From the NCBI GenBank assembly GCA_012523655.1, contig JAAYTV010000711.1, positions 1 to 9,271 of the forward strand: 9,271 nucleotides of DNA, given 5' to 3'. The translations under genes and the position numbers were made by a program. Below the pieces are notes generated by a model, which had not been told where the DNA came from, did no database searches, and saw nothing but the letters and a program-made list of their open reading frames with translations. This DNA comes from a bacterium. GTDB taxonomy: Bacteria > Zhuqueibacterota > Zhuqueibacteria > Residuimicrobiales > Residuimicrobiaceae. Shown here in pieces: positions 5,647 to 9,271 of the stretch (position 1 is its first letter; each line of letters begins with the position of its first letter).

Positions 5647-7089
5647 TTATTTTTTCCAAAAATCCGGTATAAAGATAACGATCACTGTGTAGAGCTCGAG
5701 ACGGCCGAGGAGCATGAGCAAAGACAGCAGCCATTTGCCCAGCACCGGGATCTGGGCATAATTGTCCATTGGCCCCACCATGCCCAGGCCAGGGCCGATA
5801 TTCCCCAGGGTGGCGGCGACGCTGGAGAATGCGGTGATGATGTCAAGCCCGAGCAGCGACATGCACACAGAGCCGGCGATAAAGATCAGGATATAGATGA
5901 TAAAAAAGGCAAGGATGTTGGTGACTACGTCGGGCGGTACGACGCGTCCACCCAGCCGCACCGGGATGAAAGCATTGGGATGCAGCAGTTTTTTAACCTC
6001 AGTGACCCCATGCTTCAGCACCAGCATAATGCGGATGATTTTAATGGAGCCGCCGGTGGACCCGGCGCAGCCGCCGATGAACATCAAAAATACCATGATG
6101 AGTTGTCCGGCGGGATTCCATAATTCGAAATCATCTGAGCCGAAACCAGTGGTGGTCATGATCGAGACCACCTGAAAAACGGCGGAGCGCAGGCTGGAGC
6201 CGATGCCGGACGGTCGGCTGAAAAAGACGATGAGCGCGACCACCAGAATGCAGGCCAGCGTGAAGACAAAGTAGAAACGAAACTCACGATCCATGTAGTA
6301 GGCGTCCCGCTTACCGCGAAGAAACCGGTAGTGCAGGCTGAAATTAGTGCCGGCGAGGAACATGAAGATGATAACGACCGATTCGATGTACAGGCTGTTA
6401 TAGTGGGCGATGCTGGCGTTCTTAGTCGAAAAGCCGCCGGTGGCCATGGTGCCAAAGGTGTGGCACAGGGCATCGAAAAGCGACATGCCGCCCAACATCA
6501 GAAGGCCGGTTTCTACGGCGGAGAAGAGTAGATAGACGCCCCAGAGGATTTTGGCTGTTTCCGCGATACGTGGACTCAGACGGTCCTTGGTGGGGCCGGG
6601 CACCTCCGCTTTGTAGAGCTGCATACCGCCGACACCAAGCAAAGGCAGGATGGCCAGAGAGAGAACCACAATGCCCATGCCCCCGAGCCAATGGGTCATG
6701 CTGCGCCAGAAAAGCAGGCCATGGGGCACGGCTTCGATATCGCGAAGGATGGTGGCTCCAGTAGTGCTGAAACCAGACATGGTTTCAAAAAAAGCGTCGG
6801 TGTAGGAAGGGATGGCGCCGGAAACAACGAACGGAATCGCGCCGAAAAACGCCAGGGCGGTCCAGCCGAATACGACGATGGCAAATCCTTCACGCAGTTT
6901 CAGCTCAGATTTATTGCGCGTGGCCCTGGCCAGCAGGCCGCCGCAGATCAAGCAGATCAGCGAGGACAACAGGATCGCCCAGGCATCGCCATCGCCATAG
7001 TACAGGCCAATCACGACGGGAAGAAGCAGGGAGAGTCCTTCGAAAACGATGAGGTCGGCTATGATATGCAGAACAGGGCGCAGGTTCAT
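5647..7089 (-). CDS. trkH: Trk-type potassium uptake protein, membrane subunit TrkH/KtrB
   Basis: A 480-aa inner-membrane K+ translocating subunit of the Trk/Ktr/HKT superfamily, built from four channel-like membrane-pore-membrane repeats. The four selectivity-filter loops are visible: STTGAT at 108-113, ATGGFST at 216-222, TTTGFGS at 312-318 and ATLGNIGPG at 426-434. GGCAGSTGGSIKIIR at 339-353 is the conserved stretch after the third repeat. Length matches E. coli TrkH (about 483 aa) better than KtrB (about 445 aa). It begins 14 bases after the trkA stop, so the two are one operon in the order trkA-trkH. Its ribosome binding site is weak (AGGA overlapping the trkA stop, 12 bases from the ATG), which suggests translational coupling. 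It is convergent with fhs, and no separate terminator is evident downstream. Confidence 0.96.
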   Translation of the reverse strand: MNLRPVLHIIADLIVFEGLSLLLPVVIGLYYGDGDAWAILLSSLICLICGGLLARATRNKSELKLREGFAIVVFGWTALAFFGAIPFVVSGAIPSYTDAFFETMSGFSTTGATILRDIEAVPHGLLFWRSMTHWLGGMGIVVLSLAILPLLGVGGMQLYKAEVPGPTKDRLSPRIAETAKILWGVYLLFSAVETGLLMLGGMSLFDALCHTFGTMATGGFSTKNASIAHYNSLYIESVVIIFMFLAGTNFSLHYRFLRGKRDAYYMDREFRFYFVFTLACILVVALIVFFSRPSGIGSSLRSAVFQVVSIMTTTGFGSDDFELWNPAGQLIMVFLMFIGGCAGSTGGSIKIIRIMLVLKHGVTEVKKLLHPNAFIPVRLGGRVVPPDVVTNILAFFIIYILIFIAGSVCMSLLGLDIITAFSSVAATLGNIGPGLGMVGPMDNYAQIPVLGKWLLSLLMLLGRLELYTVIVIFIPDFWKK

Positions 7090-7103
7090 GGCGCGGGCGG
7101 ATC

Positions 7104-8456
7104 CTATCGATTGGAAAAGATTTTTTCCACTCGCGCTACGGACGGAGGCGTGGTGAAGACGATGATCGAATCGCCGGACTTGAGCTCGGTATCGCCGACC
7201 GGCACGATCACCTGGCCGTTGCGGCTGATAACGCCGACCATGCCGTCATGATCGAGCTTGAGGGCCTTGATTTTACGACCGGCGGCCCGGGACCGCTCGG
7301 TGATTTCGATCTGCAGGACCTCGGCTTCGATGCCGGGCAGACTCGCCAGCGAGGTAACGTTGCCGCGCCGGATGTAGCGCAGGATCGCGTTGGCGGTGAG
7401 GGTCTGCGTGTCCACCGCCGCGTCCACGCCGATGGAAGCCATGATGGGAAGATAATCAGGGCGGTTGACCAGCGCCAGACAGCGGCGCACGCCCATGTGC
7501 TTGGCCATCAGGCAAGAAAGAATGTTGGTCTCTTCGTCGCTGGTGACCGCAATGTAACTGTCCATCTCCATGATGCCCTCCACCGCGAGCAGATCGAGGT
7601 CCGTGCCATCGCCGACGATGATCATGGTGCGCTGCAGTTCTTCGGCGATGCGTTGGCTTTTTTCCCGATTGGATTCCACCAGTTTCACCTGGCAGCCGTC
7701 CTCTTGCTCCAGCTCGGCGGCCACCATGCGGCCGACCCTGCCGCCGCCGAGGATCATCACTTTGGCGATTTTTTCTTCGCTTTTGCCGAGGATTTCCAAC
7801 AGGCGCGGCACCAGTTCGGTCTTGGTGATGAAGAAAAGCTGATCGCCGCGGATCACGCGATCCTCGCCCCCGGGGATAATGGTCTTGTTGGCGCGAAAGA
7901 TGGCCACGATGCGGAACAAGAGATCCGGATTTTGCTGATCGATCTCCTGCAGCGTTTTATTGAGGATGGGGGAGGAGAGGTCGAGACGCACACCGATCAG
8001 TTGAACCCGTCCCTCTTCAAATTCGATCACATCGGTGGCTGCGGCGCGTTTGGTGAGCCAGACCAACTCGCGCGCGGTCTCGCGTTCCGGGTGAATGATG
8101 AAATCTATGCCCAACGCTTCCTTACCGAGCAATGCGTTCTCCTGGCTGAATTCAGGGTTTCGCAGCCGGGCAATCTTGATCTTTACGCCGGCCTTGGCCG
8201 CTGCCAGGCAGGCGAGAATATTCACCTCATCGTTGGGGCTGACCGCCACCAGCATATCACAGTCTTTCAATCCCGCCTGCACGAGCTGGGCGGGCGATGC
8301 TCCGTCTCCCTGTATGACCATGGCGTCTAAACTGTCCATGGCCTTGCGGCAAACGGCTGCATCCTTTTCTATAACGATAACGTCGTGGTCCTCTGAACTG
8401 AGGTATTCACAGATATAGGCGCCGACCAAGCCGGCGCCTATGACAATGACTTTCAT
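7104..8456 (-). CDS. trkA: Trk system potassium uptake regulator TrkA
   Basis: A 450-aa peripheral, cytoplasmic NAD(H)-binding subunit that gates TrkH. It has the duplicated layout of classical TrkA: RCK-N Rossmann domain 1 with GAGLVG at 7-12 and Glu30 ending the second strand, a first RCK-C domain at about 142-225, a second Rossmann domain with LGGGRVG at 236-242 and Glu261, and a second RCK-C at about 370-450. The repeated GDG motifs (50-52 and 282-284) and NILACL/NILSCL confirm the internal duplication. E. coli TrkA is 458 aa. The ATG at 8456 is chosen because the protein then starts MKVIVIGAG, as in the family. An in-frame ATG at 8516 would add 20 residues of no conserved character and has no ribosome binding site. 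GGAG lies rather far upstream of 8456, so the start remains slightly uncertain. First gene of the trkA-trkH operon. Confidence 0.96.
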   Translation of the reverse strand: MKVIVIGAGLVGAYICEYLSSEDHDVIVIEKDAAVCRKAMDSLDAMVIQGDGASPAQLVQAGLKDCDMLVAVSPNDEVNILACLAAAKAGVKIKIARLRNPEFSQENALLGKEALGIDFIIHPERETARELVWLTKRAAATDVIEFEEGRVQLIGVRLDLSSPILNKTLQEIDQQNPDLLFRIVAIFRANKTIIPGGEDRVIRGDQLFFITKTELVPRLLEILGKSEEKIAKVMILGGGRVGRMVAAELEQEDGCQVKLVESNREKSQRIAEELQRTMIIVGDGTDLDLLAVEGIMEMDSYIAVTSDEETNILSCLMAKHMGVRRCLALVNRPDYLPIMASIGVDAAVDTQTLTANAILRYIRRGNVTSLASLPGIEAEVLQIEITERSRAAGRKIKALKLDHDGMVGVISRNGQVIVPVGDTELKSGDSIIVFTTPPSVARVEKIFSNR

Positions 8457-8545
8457 GCTCTCTGATGCAACTCCAACTTTAATTGCCCCCTTTGAGACCG
8501 CCGTTCTGTTCATCATAGGACAGAGAGCCGCTCAACATCCCTTAA

Positions 8546-8574
8546 AATTTAGGTGTTATTTGCTGAATTCGCAA
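8546..8574 (-). promoter_or_regulatory. Candidate promoter of the trkA-trkH operon
   Basis: On the minus strand TTGCGA (8574-8569) and TAAATT (8551-8546) are spaced by 17 bases. The predicted start near 8539 gives a leader of about 83 nt to the preferred trkA start at 8456. Each box deviates moderately from consensus, but the spacing and position fit. Confidence 0.42.
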
Positions 8575-8733
8575 GCGATTTTCATCCGTACCGGAGGGAC
8601 GTTTCATTTTTTCACTTGGACGTTATCTAGTCGATGGCGGAAACCCTGTTTTCGCTGCAGCTTCCTCCTGTCCCAGCCTGAACAATGCGCCGGCGAGTGA
8701 ACGATTCGGGGGCGCCAAAAGTTGCATTACCGC

Positions 8734-8762
8734 TTGCTTTTCATCTGTGCTTTGGCTATTTT
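8734..8762 (+). promoter_or_regulatory. Candidate promoter of the right-edge secreted-protein gene
   Basis: TTGCTT (8734-8739) and TATTTT (8757-8762) are spaced by 17 bases, about 57 bases of leader before the proposed start at 8826. The boxes are imperfect; position and spacing are the main support. Confidence 0.3.
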
Positions 8763-8825
8763 CAGGCAAAAGGCAGGGGGAAGGCCTCTGTTGTCCGGGT
8801 GCTCATCTTTCCACTGAGGTCATTC

Positions 8826-9271
8826 TTGAAGAACCTCCGGCCTCTGTTTTTTTTCTGCATCGTCCTTTGCGCCGGTGACTCTGCCGTCGGCCAGAGCGAC
8901 GCGATGTTCCCCAAACGTACGGATCCCCTCCATGTGCGGATCGAGCGGTACGAACAGATCGCGCGTACTGATCACTGGAATGAAGGTCTGATACTGCCCC
9001 GCGTGATCTTTCCTCCGGCCGGACTGGATCGTCCGGTGATCGGCGGCCATGCCGACGCTCTGGACGAGACCGGACACCTTCTGGTCGGTTATTGTTATAA
9101 ATATGCAGTCACTGGAGATCCGACAGACCGGGCTGTAGCCGATCAGCTCTTCGACGGCATTGCCAGATTGGAAACCGTAACCGGCGTTCCCGGTTGGATC
9201 GCACGCAGTTGCTACCGCACCGATGCGCCTCTCTGGCATGAGGCGGTTCTCTGGTATCCCATGGAATGGCA
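8826..9271 (+). CDS. Secreted protein of unknown function, N-terminal part (cut by window edge)
   Basis: 148 codons run open to the right edge. I prefer the TTG at 8826 because GAGG lies at 8816-8819, six bases before it, and the product then starts with a signal peptide: KNLR, the hydrophobic core PLFFFCIVLCAG, and probable cleavage around residues 20-23 (SAVGQ). Cys11 and Cys15 do not sit in a good lipobox. The mature part shows helical segments around GGHADALDETGHLLVGYCYK (73-92) and DRAVADQLFDGIARLETVTG (101-120), then PGWIARSCYR (122-131) and a Trp/aromatic-rich stretch, APLWHEAVLWYPMEW (134-148). The paired helices followed by a glycine/Trp turn recall (alpha/alpha)6-barrel carbohydrate-active enzymes, but that is inference and the family was not identified. 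Divergent from trkA with its own candidate promoter. An in-frame GTG at 8799 is a less likely start. Confidence 0.7.
   Translation, partial: MKNLRPLFFFCIVLCAGDSAVGQSDAMFPKRTDPLHVRIERYEQIARTDHWNEGLILPRVIFPPAGLDRPVIGGHADALDETGHLLVGYCYKYAVTGDPTDRAVADQLFDGIARLETVTGVPGWIARSCYRTDAPLWHEAVLWYPMEW

Larger units (their letters stand above)
8457..8825. other. Divergent intergenic region, no gene seen
   Basis: This 369-base spacer lies between trkA (minus) and the secreted-protein gene (plus). It holds a candidate promoter facing each way. The middle, about 8580-8730, shows no strong inverted repeat, no RNA gene I recognise and no open frame with a ribosome binding site. Confidence 0.55.

Noticed and set aside
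6691..7251. Plus-strand open frame of 186 codons across the trkA/trkH junction
   Set aside because: Antisense to two certain genes; low-complexity charged product without recognisable features.
7248..8330. Plus-strand open frame of 360 codons opposite trkA
   Set aside because: It is antisense to a fully conserved trkA, its composition (His, Asp and Gly rich) is that of a mirrored coding frame, and it has no family motif.
8457..8516. Longer trkA start at the ATG at 8516
   Set aside because: The extra 20 residues precede the usual MKVIVIGAG start and the upstream bases lack a Shine-Dalgarno sequence.
8820..9239. Minus-strand open frame of 139 codons at the right edge
   Set aside because: The plus-strand frame over the same bases has a ribosome binding site, a signal peptide and protein-like conservation patterns; the minus frame has none.
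1..9271. CRISPR array, transposon, tRNA or rRNA
   Set aside because: No regularly spaced repeats, transposase or integrase frames, terminal inverted repeats, or tRNA/rRNA-like segments were seen on either strand.

Overview
The window reads as a moderately GC-rich Gram-negative-type bacterium. It has a small secreted beta-barrel gene ending in Phe, strong GGAGG-type ribosome binding sites, sigma70-like -35/-10 boxes, and TGA, TAA and TAG all used as ordinary stops. Two genes of the folate (methyl) branch of the Wood-Ljungdahl pathway lie close together: a methyltetrahydrofolate:corrinoid methyltransferase (AcsE-like) and formate-tetrahydrofolate ligase (Fhs). An anaerobic acetogenic or C1-metabolising lineage is therefore likely. 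I cannot place the organism more precisely from sequence alone; uncultured FCB-group/KSB1-like or deltaproteobacterial lineages would fit.

Layout, left to right. (1) 1-787, minus strand: 5' part of an acsE-like gene, cut by the left edge. (2) 788-1139: divergent intergenic region with a candidate promoter on each side. (3) 1140-2800, plus strand: a stand-alone cyclic-nucleotide-binding-domain protein followed by an AI-2E-family membrane permease, probably one transcript, closed by a 36-bp perfect palindrome (2800-2835) that can terminate both strands. (4) 2857-3339, minus strand: a small exported beta-barrel protein interrupted at codon 70 by an in-frame TGA. (5) 3340-3876: a 537-base divergent control region with back-to-back promoters, a 13-bp dyad and structured leaders on both sides. 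(6) 3877-5550, plus strand: fhs, followed by a terminator. (7) 5647-8456, minus strand: trkA then trkH, a two-gene operon for potassium uptake. (8) 8457-8825: divergent spacer. (9) 8826-9271, plus strand: N-terminal part of a secreted protein of unknown function, cut by the right edge.

How they work together: AcsE and Fhs act on the same C1-folate pool but are on opposite strands about 3 kb apart and not co-transcribed, so WLP genes appear scattered here. TrkA (NAD-binding RCK regulator) and TrkH (K+ channel-like subunit) form one transport system. The most interesting non-coding signals are the roughly 150-nt fhs leader, which can fold in mutually exclusive ways, and the hairpin at the 5' end of the beta-barrel gene's leader. 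I did not find a mobile element, CRISPR array, tRNA or rRNA, and nothing clearly amounts to a new multi-gene system.
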